DNA of 64,000 nucleotides from Brachypterus glaber (GCA_958510825.1 OY294050.1:7231340-7295339); one strand, 5' to 3'; positions 10,571 through 22,714 are shown, numbered from the stretch's first letter. Notes: generated by a model from the letters alone, not told the origin. Made by a program: numbers and translations.

Positions 10571-12667
10571 ATACATCAAACTAATGACTACTTCTGAAGT
10601 GAATAAATGTTCTGAAAATATTCTCTGTCAGTGTACACCGTACACTGTACAGAGTTGACTCTTTGTTCTGATAAGGGCCAGCAGCCCGAAACTATGCAGT
10701 CTATTGATTGATGGAATATTTAGTGTATATAATATAGGTACCAAAATTTGCAAAATTATATGCTTTTACCTAGAAGCAGATACCGATTTGCAAAGAAAGT
10801 TTACAAATTTTAAACCACTAATGTGTGTATTTTGACTTAACGTTTTTAAACTTTTGGCATGTATGGTATTAAATAAAATTAGGAACGTATGCAGCTGAAC
10901 TTAATAGGCGGCCTTGGTTGGAACATTATGAGCAAAATAGGGAATTTTTAAATGAGTATAAATTATAAAAGGATAATTGCAGTTTCATCAAAAACGACTT
11001 TACTGATATATCGTGCAAAGCTCCAAGAAAAAAATATGTTAATTTAATAGTTTAATCGAGTATAATTTTACAAAATTACTAGTTTCGATCTTTTTTTTTT
11101 TTTTTTGATGATCATATTTCGTAATTATTAATTTTAAAGGATTTTGACACTTTTATTACTTTTTTACCAACACCTGGGTGGGTGGGGGCCACTCTATTCT
11201 ATATTACACAAAAATAAATATAGTGACGTCGACAAAAAAATGCTTATTGTTTTTCGTAGAAATAAACAAAAATGTAAGGTTATTTTATTCGCAAACTTCA
11301 ACTGTTTACAGACACGGCGATAGTTTCGCCATATATGAGGTATAACCAAAAGATAAAAAATAGGTTAGATATGAATTCATTTCTAACCTTGGTTAAAAAT
11401 GAAAAGCTTTTTTAACTTTAAAAGAAGTAAACAAAAATGATGCAACTTTTTGTAATGCATATAAGAACGTTTTTATGTATGCTTGTGAATAAAAATATGT
11501 TAAAACTAAAAACTCTGGGTAACTATGGTTCCAAAAGTCATACGTATTTGTTACTTGTCGTACTCGTTCGAGGGGTAAACCGCTGACAAAATTTTGTACA
11601 CCTTTAGGAGGAAATCTTCAAAGATTTCTTCGCAACCTTCAAAGATTTCCTTCAGATTTCCTCCAATTTGTACACCTGAATTCCTCTGCGGTTCCTCGTA
11701 CTCGTTACTGTTATTTAGCAAACTACTAAATTTGTCTTAAAGTGTAGGTTAAAAAATCCCAAAATTTAAACAGAATGTGGATCTAAGCTTTCACATTATT
11801 ATCTTAGATCAAAATCATTATCATTCCATTAAAAAAATTGTTACCTAATTTATTTTTTAGGTAATTCTTTCGGAAAGGTCATTATCAAAAAGCACCTGTC
11901 ATTTTAGAGATAATTTGGGCTAATTCTACTTTAAGCGTAAATTTTTACAGGTAGCTACTATCTAGAAACGCCTATTTGGATGATTTTTAAATTTTTAATT
12001 AGGAATATTTATTTTTAAGTAAACATAAAAATATTGTAGCTACAATAAAATATTCTTTTTTGTTCTTTATTAAATTGTTTCAAGGATTTGTAAGACATGA
12101 ATTGTACAAAGAAAAAGTAATTTAAAACACGATTTATTTTAAAATTATATGTATTTTCCATAAAGTTTTTTAAAATTTTTGAACATAAAGTTTTTTTGTT
12201 TGTTTTTAAATGGGGGGCTTTGTACCAATTTTCAGTTTTGTACTTATAACAAAGTAGCTGAAAAATTACCAACAGGGCTTTAAGTTCTCTTGTTTTTGGT
12301 AAAAATTGGGTGGGGTAAGGGGTCAAAGGGAGCAAAAATGCTTTTTGTGCTAGTTCCGTTAATATTGGTCTGGCGATTTATTTATTTTTTTTTGTTATTT
12401 TTTTAAATTTTTTTATTTTTTTTTTAAGTATGTAGTGGAAAGTATTGTTTTGTTAGAGAATTATAATGCGTAGAATTCTAATCAAACAAGTCCTGCCTAC
12501 TCGCTAATGCAGCTGTTGTGTTTTATGCGTGACTACAAACCCAAATAGCTAAATTACCTCTACTTTTTTTCACAGAACCTGTTGTGTGGTAGATTCAATT
12601 TCCTTCTCTCTAATTGAATTCAAATAATTAATTATATACGAGTATGACTTACTATTAGCTATTTATC
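10571..12667. other. Unassigned AT-rich DNA
   Basis: Two kilobases without a supported gene or element. There is a poly-T run near 11092-11107, and a local duplication of CTTCAAAGATTTC at about 11617-11648. The 106-codon minus frame at 12015-12335 is low in complexity and shows no domain. Confidence 0.5.
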
Positions 12668-12990
12668 CAGGGCCGTAACTAGGGGGGATGCAGGGGGATT
12701 AAGCCCCACCTGCCCTTGGTTTGACCCCCCCTGGCGTTTTCGGTGATTTTTTTGGTAGAAACCGTCAAAAAAGCTCTTTTTTTAAAGGTAATTTTTGGGG
12801 CTCCAATTTTGTTTAAAGGGGCGCCAAGTTTGGTAGAAATCGTGTGGGACAAAGCTTTCTTTCTTGAAGATATTTTTTGGGCTCCAATTTGTTTTTTTTT
12901 TTTGCTTTCTTTGCAGTGAAGGGGCGCCAATTTTTGGTTGAAACCGTCAGGGACAAAGCTTTTTGAGGGTGCCACCCTGGGGGCTGAGCT
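12668..12990 (+). mobile_element. hAT-like element fragment with internal tandem repeats
   Basis: Begins CAGGGCCGTAACTAGG and continues with a GGGGGATTAAGCCCCACC-like block that matches the left end of the complete element at 23233. The interior is a roughly 110-base imperfect tandem repeat with landmarks GGTAGAAACCGTC, GGGGCTCCAATTT, GGGGCGCCAA and GACAAAGCTTT. I find no matching right terminus (CCTG preceded by CGGT), so the copy looks truncated. The 98-codon minus frame over it reflects the repeats. Confidence 0.6.
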
Positions 12991-13215
12991 GTTTTTACCT
13001 GTTATTTTTTTAGATTACTATACCAGACTATTAAATAAACAACTGTACTGTTTACTATTAGTTGAACAGTGTTATTTGCTAATTTCGTAATTTTCAGTCG
13101 TAAAATGTTATAATTGAAACGAAATCTCTTTTTTTTTTAGTTTTTGGCCACCCGCTTAGTCTCTTGGATTGCCAAAAAGTCGGCCGTGTTAATTGTCAAA
13201 TGCGTATGTTCCGTA

Positions 13216-13290
13216 GAATGACAATTTGTGTGGTCCTTAATTTAATAGATGCTGTTTTGTGTTGTCATCAATATATATCGAAGACTATTA
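13216..13290 (+). repeat. Repeat R4, copy 1
   Basis: Shares ACAATTTGTGTGGTCC, GTTTTGTATTGTCATC-like sequence and ATATATCGAAG with 14158-14221 in direct orientation, about 940 bases apart. Family unknown. Confidence 0.65.
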
Positions 13291-13504
13291 ATTTAAAACC
13301 GTTGTAAGCATACTTACTAAATTTATAGTTTGTTAGTATTTTATAAATATAATTTATCAAATGAAAATTTCATCATAAAAACTGTTTAAAAATGTACACT
13401 ACATGTACACTGTAAAATATATTCCCTGCAATGTAAGCCAGTATAGTAGACGCCACAAATATAAATAAGAAACTTTTTTTACAAGCGCCTAAATGCAGCT
13501 CTCT

Positions 13505-13610
13505 GTGCAGGATTTTGTTTTGGTTTTTTCTTGGTTTGGTTTTTTTTTTTTAATGAGGGGGCCTTGGTTTACGTTAACGTTGGTTTGGTGTCTGTTTGGT
13601 TTGGACTTTT
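13505..13610 (+). repeat. TTTGGT-rich repeat related to the 42.6-kb tandem array
   Basis: TTGGTTTGG phrases with a poly-T stretch, GGTTTACGTTAACG and GGTTTGGTGTCTG make up a single degenerate copy of the unit tandemly repeated at 42552-42725. Confidence 0.6.
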
Positions 13611-13781
13611 GTGCAAAAAAATGTTTTTTATTTAAAATAACATATTGAAAAACGGTCAGCACATGCGCAGTTTATCAAAACGTTGCATAAAGAGCTGCAC
13701 ATAGGCGCTCCTCTTTTTTTTAGCAGCGAACGTTTTTTCGGGCAACTGTCAAAGTATATTGACACCAGTAGTCTAATCAGA

Positions 13782-13812
13782 GCGTCTACTACGTCTATTA
13801 CGTCTACTACGT
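13782..13812 (+). repeat. Short 9-bp tandem repeat
   Basis: TCTACTACG-type units occur about three and a half times in a row. Confidence 0.6.
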
Positions 13813-14157
13813 ACTTAATATGATACAATTTAACAATGCCCGGGCGCGCCCCTGTCTTACATTGATCTGTTTCAAATGTAAACATTCTACTATATCTCTG
13901 GCGTCCACTATAACTATCGGTACCATAATTTTAAATTAAATTTAAATTAAATTGTAAAATTACTTAATTTTAAAATAATTTTGTAATTTTAAAACTTGAT
14001 CTGAAGATCATAAAGAGTAAATTTGCCACTTCTATAAATCTGGAAATGGAATAATAACAAATTGTTATAGTTATAAACAATGAAGAAAGATTGAAAGAGG
14101 GTTTGCCTGGATGACTGTAAAATTTCAGCGTGTAAGTAAATACGTATGTGTACAAAG

Positions 14158-14221
14158 AATTACAATTTGTGTGGTCCATTTTGATAGTTTTGTATTGTCA
14201 TCGATATATCGAAGTCGATTA
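14158..14221 (+). repeat. Repeat R4, copy 2
   Basis: Partner of 13216-13290; the conserved block runs from TACAATTTGTGTGGTCC to ATATATCGAAGTC. Confidence 0.65.
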
Positions 14222-14566
14222 ACCCACAAGACACTAACTCTTCTGTTCTCTATTGAAAATATATAGCTTCTTGTAACCTTCAATCATGAGCTGGCAGTTT
14301 TTTCCCGTTTTGATTACAATGGTCGTATAAACGCTTTTTTCTTATCCAACTTACATGCAGATCGATAAATAATAATCAGAAAGTAAAATAATTGGTAAAC
14401 AATAACAGACGTTTTGGAAATTAATGTTCAGAAATTTTTAGTGGGTTTTAATATTTCTCGTCATTGGTCATTTTTTCTGGAAATTCATCTTTAGCATTAT
14501 CATCCCCCACTTTAATTTCTGTACACTACATTCTTTTCTTTTGGTTTGATTAGTTAGCTAAGAATA

Positions 14567-14780
14567 CAGTAGGTTGGGCTAAATGTGGCACCCAGGCTAA
14601 TTGTGAATGTCCTGTTATTATTCTTCTAAACTAGTTTAGATCCAATCCAACTCTGGCATTAGGTTTTTGACAGTATTAAATATTGCGCGTAAAATTTCAA
14701 ATGGATTTAAACTTGTTTAGAAGAATTATGACAGGATATGTCACAATTACCCTGGGTGTCACATTTAGCCCAACCTACTG
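14567..14780. mobile_element. 214-bp MITE with about 80-bp inverted arms and TA target duplication
   Basis: Starts CAGTAGGTTGGGCTAAATG and ends with its exact inverse. TA lies directly outside both ends (14565-14566 and 14781-14782). The arms pair for about 80 bases with a few mismatches. A CAG terminus with a TA target fits a Tc1/mariner-type non-autonomous element. The 119-codon frame at 14683-15042 starts inside the element and runs out of it, so it is not a gene. Confidence 0.85.
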
Positions 14781-14782
14781 TA

Positions 14783-15829
14783 CTCCTTTGTCTCATAACC
14801 ATAAGGGCATTCTACCCACAATTCTATATAAGGTCATTCTATTAATCTGGAAGATAGAACTGGCAAATATTGAAACATATTTATATTTAGCTAAAAGCTA
14901 TATTATCCGTATTATGGATACTAGATTAAAGATCTTTTTAAGGTACTTTATACTGGACGGCGTCCAGTGGACTTGGCTAGTTTTAAAAAGTTTTTTTAAA
15001 ATTATCCGTGCCACTCTGACAATTGAATGTCCAGGCATATAAGGACCTGCAGACCACTGTAAATCTGTAATTGATTTGCGAGTAAAATCATTAAGTGGCT
15101 TAGGGCATTCCTACCCACATGCACATACGTCCTTTCAATGTTACCACACCCAGCACGGGATCATTTAAAACCAACACATAAATCTAATTAACCCTACAAA
15201 CAAAAATAACCTGTCGATTGTATCCATAAATAATACGCTGTCCGAGTTGAACAACACCTGGTGTGAACTAAACAAACTAATGCTTTAAAAACAAATGAAA
15301 ATGACCATCAAATTTTAGGATGACCATATAACTATTGATTTAAATTTGCATAAGTTGCTTTTAGTTATTATAGAACTGAATAATCATCAAGTTATCATTA
15401 GGAAATTCCTTAATTTCCCTTAAATTTCTACACCCTATTTCCTTTGTTCTTTGTATTTTATTCTTGGCTTAACCACCCTTCTCCCAATCCTAACTTGCCC
15501 CCCAAAATATCTTTAAGTAAGCTTCCATGTTTTAGAGTATATTTATAATATTTATTTTATAGTGTAGTATCGTATTTGGAAACCTCGGAACGAGTATGCG
15601 CCAGTCAACTATGCCCAAATTCTCAAGTTAACATATCAGAGTAGTTAGAATTCCGGACATTCCGATCCCGTGCTAATATTATTCAAAGCACTAGGTTCAA
15701 ATTAACTAAACTAAATATTATATCATGTATCTATAGCCACTATTAATTGATCGATTAAACGATCTTACCCTAAAGATAACTACCCACTTGATCATAATTA
15801 CATACACACATAATAATAACATCTTCATT
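14783..15829. other. Unassigned AT-rich DNA
   Basis: No gene, RNA or repeat recognised between two inverted-repeat elements. Confidence 0.5.
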
Positions 15830-15980
15830 CAAGAAAAAATAGTATATTCTATAACTAGTATGGAATAGACAACATTCCGTGCGAGCGGAAACCTTGTCAT
15901 ACGAGCCGGCAGGCGAGTATGACGGTCCCTCGAGCGCGGAATGACTATTCCATACCTGTTGTATACTATACTTTTTCTTC
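15830..15980. mobile_element. ~150-bp GC-centred palindromic element
   Basis: AT-rich outer arms (AGAAAAAATAGTATA... against ...TATACTATACTTTTTCTTC) and a GC-rich centre (CCGTGCGAGCGG, ACGAGCCGGCAGGCGAGT, CGAGCGCGG) make one imperfect palindrome. The pattern recurs with different sequence at 22597-22714 and 30909-31047. The 107-codon minus frame that crosses it is not supported. Confidence 0.7.
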
Positions 15981-16105
15981 GACTGCAAATATGAAACACT
16001 GTATGGCTTTAAACTGCGGACAAGGTTAAAAACCATGTTTTTTGTGACTCGACATTGTAAATGCAACAAAACACATATTTTTAAATAAAGCAATTAATGT
16101 TATTC

Positions 16106-16508
16106 AATAATTTTATCAAATCAGTACTTAAAAAAGATTTTTATTTAATTTTAGCATATATTTACAAATTATTATTTAAAAATTGAAGGTTATGTCAGAT
16201 TGTTGTGACAGGTATCAGGTTTAAATATTTAACAATAGATGGAGCAGTTTTAAGAAAAACTAATAAACTTTATGTAATTTTAACGCAAAACTTTAAATTG
16301 TATTAAATTATTCTATATTTTATGGTAAAATATATATATTTTTGCTAATTTTGCTACAGTTTTCTTTACTTTTATAAACAAGAGATGGCACTACATGTGC
16401 TCATTCTAACATTTGGTACGGAATATTCATACCGTATCTAATGGATTCATTTTGTGTTTGAAAAGTTTGGGTATTTGCTTACATTCTAAAGCAGTCGTAG
16501 AAAAAATA
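16106..16508 (+). repeat. Repeat R5, copy 1 (about 400 bp)
   Basis: Matches 27869-28318 over its length with high identity. Landmarks are AATTGAAGGTTATGTCAG, AACAATAGATGGAGCAG, CAAGAGATGGCACTACATG and AAAGCAGTCGTAGAAAAA. This copy lacks about 47 bases that the other has after GCAGTTTTAA. A small inverted motif, TACGGAATATTCATACCGTA, lies inside. No coding capacity seen. Confidence 0.85.
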
Positions 16509-16596
16509 ATATTTCCTAAAAAATGAAGTTGATCAGAGATTTTCTTCCACTATTTTCGATTTTTTTTTTAATTTTTATCCTCCCATAACTTTCTTA

Positions 16597-16730
16597 TTTT
16601 TAAGGGGATTCTTTTTAATTTCAATAAGCTTCTTGTCTTTACCAAGATTGATGTTTCCTGAAAATTTGAAGTCGATCGAATTATTCTTGAGTTATCCTGC
16701 GGACAAGGAAACATGACAGACATTTTTAAA
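16597..16730 (-). repeat. Repeat R6, copy 1
   Basis: Its reverse complement resembles 22895-23010. The shared phrase covers a TTATCC/GGATAA block, CCGATCG/CGATCG and TTTTCAGGAAA followed by AATTGAAAT. Divergence is considerable. Confidence 0.5.
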
Positions 16731-16817
16731 AGTTGTTTAGAATAGTATGAAACGCACTTTGGTACAAACTTTTTTGATTTTGGACAATTTTTTTTATTTT
16801 CGGTAAACGTTTTAACT

Positions 16818-17098
16818 TATAATACTCCTCTGTAGTATAACTAAAAGATTTATTAAAGAAATTCTCAATATGATAATAAGATCGTTAGGTGCCATGTTGC
16901 CAATACGTGCATTGACATATGTCAACATTCGTAATTAAAATAATTAAAGTATGTTCCGGGATGTAAAAAGTGCTGAGATTTTGGCTAAGTATTTATTTTT
17001 AATGTATCTGTAACCATGTAAAGTCTTAACATTGCAGCGTATAATACTCCTCTGTAGTATAACTAAAGGATTTATTAAAGAAACTCCTAAATATGATA
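16818..17098 (+). repeat. Repeat R7 copy 1 flanked by 58-base direct repeats
   Basis: A 58-base stretch (TATAATACTCCTCTGTAG onward) at 16818-16875 returns at 17040-17098, exactly 222 bases later, with a few mismatches. Between the copies lies a 153-base block (16884-17036) that recurs alone at 21603-21763. The conserved core is AGGTGCCATGTTGCC, AAAGTATGTTCCGGGATGTA and GTAAAGTCTTA. The arrangement looks like an insertion flanked by an unusually long duplication, or the result of unequal exchange. Confidence 0.75.
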
Positions 17099-19539
17099 TT
17101 CTTCAAGAATTAAAATTACATTACGTAAATGGAACATTTTCTTATCTGTCACAGCATTCACTTCGGGTAATAACGCGCCAACCATATCATACACACAATT
17201 TGCCTAAAAGCCTCTTTTACTGTATATATACGAGCTGCCGTTCGATTCCTCTGCATTTGCATATATCCAATTATTTACATTAAGGCCGATAAATTATCGC
17301 AGTGCTGTAAAAACATCGGCTACTGCAGATGGCAAAAGCTCAAATCCACACCAAGAAAACCAATTATTACAGTCCAATTTTTGTTAAACAAAAATAAAAC
17401 TTTTTTCCCCTCTTTGAGGTCAAATAATTGCCGATTGTTTTTTTCCAACAAGAAAAGTCAGATTTAAAACTAACTACTCAGTATTTGACATAGAGAAGAA
17501 AAGAGGACTAAAAGTCCAGCCTGCGCAAGATTATTTTGTGACAGAACGGGGCAGCGAAATCACGTAACGCAATATATCTGATCTTGCGCAGTACGCATCT
17601 CTGTCAGCTGTGAAATGCTGTCGGTCGTAAAAAAATTCGTCACCCCAGTATTCATTTGTCGTATCTCCAAAAATCCCCCAGTAAAAATCTCAAAATGTCC
17701 GACAATAGAGATATGGCAAACCAATACTGAGGTGACGAATTAATAGTAGTTTGTTTATACTGTCAGTACTGTCAGATCGTCGTTTGTTTCTGTTCATTTT
17801 TTGACTTCTACTGTGTTTTAATTGTTTTTTTTTTGCTGCATTTTTGTATGATTTTAAACATGACCTGTATTGTTGCTTTATAAAGAGCAAAGGCTCAATC
17901 CCTGGTGTACTCAAAGTAGGTGTACAAAATCCCGAAATTCAAACACACCTCGAAAAATTCTTATAAAATAATTTAAAAAAATTATTTCGACGTTTCTTCG
18001 TAGATATTTATTGTTTTTTGTTGCATTTTTTACAATTTTTATTTAATACATAAAACTAAGGTTAAAAATACTTGTCAAAAACAACAATAATAGTGCGCAT
18101 GCGCAAGTTTATCGCAGATGCGCAAGGCACATTTATCACACTTTTCCGCAACGGCTTTGGAGGTCTTTCTTTGTCTATGGTATTTGATCACATTAAAATG
18201 CATAATTATTTTTATAAGGTTAAAGAAAACTCCATTCATTTAGCATGCTTATTCCTTTGAGTAAATTCCATACAAATTTGCTTTAAGAATCTGTTTTTCC
18301 CGTGTATGCAAATAAATCTGCAAAATACTGTTTTTAAAGCATAAAAAGTATGTCCATCTATTATTTTAAAGTGTTACGGACAAACAGACAAACATTTAAA
18401 TTTTATTAAATATATTTATATACACTTATAAGTGTATAGTTAAAATAAATATATGCATCCCGGTTTGCTTGGTGTGCAAAATGCCGTGGACTTGAAAGCT
18501 TTTTGATGGGCGGATAAAAGAACGGATAAATTGTGGATAAAACGGACAGTTTTGACCGGCATTGATTCCTTTAAACAATGACATCACACACTACTGCAAG
18601 CAATCAGTATTATTCTTCTTCAGGATATTTACATTCAATGCCAATACATCTTTTAACAGAAACAAGCTCCTGCGAGAGAAATTTCGCAATAAATAAATCC
18701 ATGTGAGGGACCCAATATAAAACAGTAGCGTGGTTTTAAAACTAAGGATAAATACAGTATTTAAATTATTTAAATAAAAAAAATATTCGTTATACTCTTC
18801 AATTAATTTTATTTTTAATTTTCACCTTTCCGTGCCTAGAGTTCTAGTAGTAGCTCAAAAATCCATACGACATTTTTTGTAGAGAACTATTTGAGCTTTC
18901 TTTTGGTTTCAGTTTTTTTTCCATACGATGATTAGTAAGCGAGTTTTTTATATTTTTTGTCAGAATTTTATCATAGTTTTTGAAATAGAGAGGGACGGGG
19001 TATGGAAAAAATTACACTTTTCTAAAATTTTCATTAAAAAACTTTAATTTTTTTATAGTTATTTTTAAGATGCTTTGATACCCAATTCGATAACTCGCTG
19101 GCAAGTAAAATTACCTGGACAGGTCAACTGCTTGAACGATCCTGCAAGGCTTTTGTTTTTTTGAGGTGCAAAACACTAAAAGATTCTGTCCCATTAAAAG
19201 GAAATAAAATTTATAAAAAACTACGCCGCTGGAGGGATACAATGCTAAATAAACTGTATTTTATTGGGCACTTCATGAATATGAATTCGCGTTTACGAAT
19301 TGAAATTTTGTTTCGTAAAATAACAAGCTCAAAAGAGGTTTGTTCTTATATTCCAAAGCCTTTGCATTGTTCCAAACACAATGGGTGAAATAATTCCGTT
19401 TAAACGCCATTCCTATAAACACGAAAAAGAGTATTTCGACAATAATAAGTGCCAAATTCACAGCCCAATGCACCAAAGTCTTCAGATTAAACAAGCACTT
19501 AAAAAAGAGGCATATTTAAGGCTAAATAATTGATATTCT
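17099..19539. other. Unassigned DNA with fragments of repeat R8 and one NRF-1-like site
   Basis: Fragments at 17428-17485 and 18195-18290 resemble parts of repeat R8 (19540 and 59074). CTGCGCAAGAT near 17521 returns inverted as ATCTTGCGCAG near 17581. A perfect TGCGCATGCGCA palindrome lies at 18094-18105. No supported gene; the 60-75-codon frames have no motifs. Confidence 0.5.
18094..18105. promoter_or_regulatory. Perfect NRF-1-type palindrome (sequence match only)
   Basis: TGCGCATGCGCA matches the consensus bound by the NRF-1/Ewg family of animal transcription factors. No transcription unit is visible nearby, so function is unproven; a chance or transposon origin is possible. Confidence 0.3.
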
Positions 19540-19955
19540 TGCCATTTTCGCTCTTAGAGCAAATGAAATTTATTTTAGTAAAAATTATAACACTTCGCCC
19601 AAAAAAAAAAATGATCAGTTCTTTATGTGAATGCTACATGGTTCTGCCGATTGTTTTTCCCGACAAGGAGCATGCGATTTGAAATGGTCTACTCATTATT
19701 TGATCGCAGCGCCAAATTCTTTTACATCAAAGCCTCATTGATTTTGTAACTTAGGTTGGTACTTTCAAGAAAATCATATTACTTCAATTTAAAAGAAAAT
19801 GAGAAACCCTTTACACAAAAATGGTTATATTACTTTAAATTCGCCTTTCATTAGACACATGTCAAATGCATCATTCCTAGTAGGGCCACTTTATATGAGT
19901 TTACTTTGTTCTTCTATCCTTGGTCTGTTTTTCCTCTGGTTTTGTTTTTTAGTCG
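19540..19955 (+). repeat. Repeat R8, copy 1 (about 400 bp)
   Basis: Aligns with 59074-59425 in direct orientation. Shared blocks are TGCCATTTT-GCTCTTAG, GCCGATTG with TTTTTCC, the TTTGATC-CAGCG block and AAAGAAAATG-GAAAC. Its 3' portion (19890-19955) aligns with 56489-56549 (CACTTTAT and TACTTTGTTCTT). Divergence is moderate. No domain is visible in any frame, so an old dispersed element is the best reading. Confidence 0.65.
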
Positions 19956-21073
19956 GACTAGATGAAGTAAGCCATATTCATGTGGTTAAAACAAAGAACT
20001 TTTACCTCAAGAAGTAATTTCAGACCAATGTTTATGAAGGTGTCATCTTTTTGTTTGTTTATTTACTAACAGAAACGCGATACAGCTTTGTGGTGTAAAA
20101 TGTAGATGTCGCTAGTCGACTTTCAGGCTACCTAGTAGCGATGTTGCGTAGTTTCCACCTTATCATGAATTCAAATCATTATACTTAAATTGAAAATGTA
20201 AAAAACTTTATTGTGTATACTATAATTATGTTTAATAATATAGTATATTGAAATGTATTAAAATTAAACTACCAGTTCATATAAAACTCATACAGAACTA
20301 ATCTTTCTTAAAATTTACAATAAAATATCCAAAGTATATGTTTCCAATCCAAACCCTGTCAGTCATTTTACGACATTAGACTGTGAGTTTACACATTCTT
20401 TCTCTCTTTTTACGCGTACTAAGTGTAAACAATAGTCACTCCCCACCAGCCCCTCACCGTAGTTGGTTCACGCTTCAAACAAAGTATACGGTAGATTTCA
20501 TCATGTTCCTTCTTGAGGTAAAAGTTCTTTGGGTTAAAAAAATCCGTTTTTTCAGTGTGATTGTTTTTTCTTAATTCCTCATATTTAGATGTTTTTTAAG
20601 AAGATTAAATTACATTACATTACTAAAATAGTCTTATCAAAGTCATAATGATGTACCGGGCACTAAAATACCTGCAGAAAAGATTAACAAATAAATCTTC
20701 AATGTGTGATGAAGTTAATCAGAGGTTATCATCGACCGGTGTATAATCCATATTGGAGTAACTCCACAATTCATCGTTGAAAGGAGGTAAATTATGGAAC
20801 GTCACAAGGGTTTCGTAATTGATAGTGCCCGAAATCAAAATGTCAATTTATAGAGGCACGTTGCGAAAGCAAGCACAGTTTATTTTCTCGCACAATAGCA
20901 GAGATGCTAGATACCATTTTCGACATGTCGACAAGTGAATGGTTTACTGATATACAGGATGGACACACATAAAGAGAACCTCTAATTTTTAACAAAGGCA
21001 TATCCTTTGTTAATTTAATAGTTAAATTCTTATTTAGTTTCTGTTTTGATTTTAAGATTTCAATGAACATTAA
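19956..21073. other. Unassigned AT-rich DNA
   Basis: No gene or element recognised. The 20383-20574 frame and the 20843-21085 minus frame have no motifs. Confidence 0.45.
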
Positions 21074-21185
21074 GGGAACGTTCAAGTATTACGTAACGCA
21101 AAATTTGGCCCCCACCCCCCCCATGTAACGCGGCGTAATATTTTCGAGACCCCACCCTCCCTAGCGCGTTATGTAATAGTAATTA
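21074..21185 (+). mobile_element. Harbinger-like MITE, right end degraded
   Basis: Starts GGGAACGTTCAAGTATTACG, the same terminus as the complete copies at 49602 and 51363, followed by a C-rich block and an inverse GCGTTATGTAATA near the right side. The extreme right terminus is missing. The family call comes from the 3-bp target duplications seen at the other copies. Confidence 0.7.
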
Positions 21186-21602
21186 GATGTGTTTATTTGA
21201 CACTACAGCTTAAAAGTCTCTTAAAACTTTTTCATGGAAATAAAGGTATTTAACACGTTGAAAGCTACATAAAATCACTAGTCTAAGGTCACACTGTCCA
21301 ATGGAACTGCAGGCTTTAGATTACTATACGATAATGTTGGAGCTGCTCGATTGCTTTAAAATATTATTAGTATAAATACATTCCTCAAAAACAACTTCAT
21401 AATCTTAGTGAAAAACTAGTCCAGAGTCCAATACACATTGGGTATTTTACACCATGTTAAATCCGTAAAAATTAACCACAAAACAACAAAATATTTTAAT
21501 TTTACAGTCAAGCGGAGTTTACACATCACAATAAACAGCCCTTGGCCCCACATTAGAAGTTATTTTTCTTTTAAGATGACGTGACACTTGATACGAAAGA
21601 TA
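21186..21602. other. Unassigned DNA
   Basis: No recognisable feature between the Harbinger-like remnant and repeat R7 copy 2. Confidence 0.45.
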
Positions 21603-21763
21603 GTTAGGTGCCATGTTGCCAAATTGTGCATTGGCATATGTCAAAATTCGTAATTAAAATAATTAAAGTATGTTCCGGGATGTAAAAAGGGCTGAGCTTT
21701 TGGCTAAGTATTTATTTTTTATGAATCCAAAAGTCCAAACCATGTAAAGTCTTATCGTTGCAG
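21603..21763 (+). repeat. Repeat R7, copy 2
   Basis: Matches 16884-17036 and includes the identical run AATTAAAGTATGTTCCGGGA. Unlike copy 1 it is not flanked by direct repeats. Confidence 0.8.
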
Positions 21764-22297
21764 GCTATTTAGCCCAAAATACGATACCCTCCTTTCATGT
21801 ATTAATGAATTAACATGTCGTATTCATTATATCCATCATTAATATAATTAGTTATTTCTGGTGCACTTAGTGTAAAAACCATGTAGATCCATACGCTTAA
21901 ATCCGGCTCGAAGGACCAATAAATGTAAATTCTATATTGCTATTTGCTGTTAAACGATAAAACTTTTGTAGCAATACATATATGAACAATCAGTCTTTTT
22001 TCAACCACCATCCTGTATATTTCTTCACGATAGTGATGTACGATACTAAAGACTATTGACAGATCTTGATTCAATAGTCGTAAATTACCTTCCGAGGTTG
22101 CCAGCGACAGAAAAAGAGACTAACTAGCTTCCGAAAATGCATCACCCCTAAAAGTAGGGCAGATGAAGTGATACAGTTTAAGCGTTCTAAATCGTTGAAA
22201 TGGAAATGTCCAAAGAGCTTAGAAAGAATATTAATAAATTTTAAACGTGAAATGTAAATACCTTTTAAATTGCTTTAAATCCGCAAAATTTATGGAT
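21764..22297. other. Unassigned DNA upstream of a possible primer-binding site
   Basis: If the site at 22298-22312 belongs to a minus-strand LTR element, this would be its leader, but no gag or pol homology is visible. Confidence 0.4.
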
Positions 22298-22560
22298 CCA
22301 CGTTGGGCGCCAGTTGAAACAAAATCTAAAAAATATATACGTAAATCAGCAACAAATATAATTTCCATTGACTGGTAAATTTAAATTCATTTCGCCAAAC
22401 CTTTTGCTATATTGAATTAAAATGAGTTTTTTGTTGGCTCTCTCCTTTCTTTCGTAATAAAATTAAACGGGATATTAGTTATTATACTACCCGCTGCTCA
22501 CATCAGAGGAGCATTATACGTTTACTTCGGCGCCAAAAAAATTAAAAAAATACTTCAAAA
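22298..22560 (-). mobile_element. Possible LTR-element remnant with primer-binding-site match
   Basis: On the minus strand the sequence TGGCGCCCAACGTGG (22298-22312) has the form of a tRNA primer-binding site of Ty3/Gypsy- or BEL-type insect elements. It is preceded on that strand by a segment ending ...TTTGTTTCA, as an LTR 3' end should (CA, then two bases, then the site). A similar but degraded site occurs at 44860-44876. No second LTR, polypurine tract or protein domain was found, so the left LTR boundary is unknown and the call is tentative. Confidence 0.4.
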
Positions 22561-22596
22561 TCAAAAGTGCGTAATATACAATTCTAAGCAACTTTT

Positions 22597-22714
22597 AATA
22601 GTATATTACGCAGCGAGACCGCGAACCTAGTTTTCATTGCACGAGAGTGCTTAAAGTACTTGAAGTGCACTGAAAATGGTTTGCGTCGAGGTGCGTATAC
22701 TATTTTTTTCCAAG
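22597..22714. mobile_element. ~118-bp GC-centred palindromic element
   Basis: Outer arms AATAGTATATTACGC and GCGTATACTATTTT flank a centre with CGAGACCGCGAACC against GGTTTGCGTCGAGG and TGCACGAGAGTGC. Same layout as 15830-15980 and 30909-31047. Confidence 0.65.

Noticed and set aside
14683..15042. 119-codon frame starting in the 14.6-kb MITE
   Set aside because: It begins inside an inverted-repeat element and runs into AT-rich DNA; no motif.
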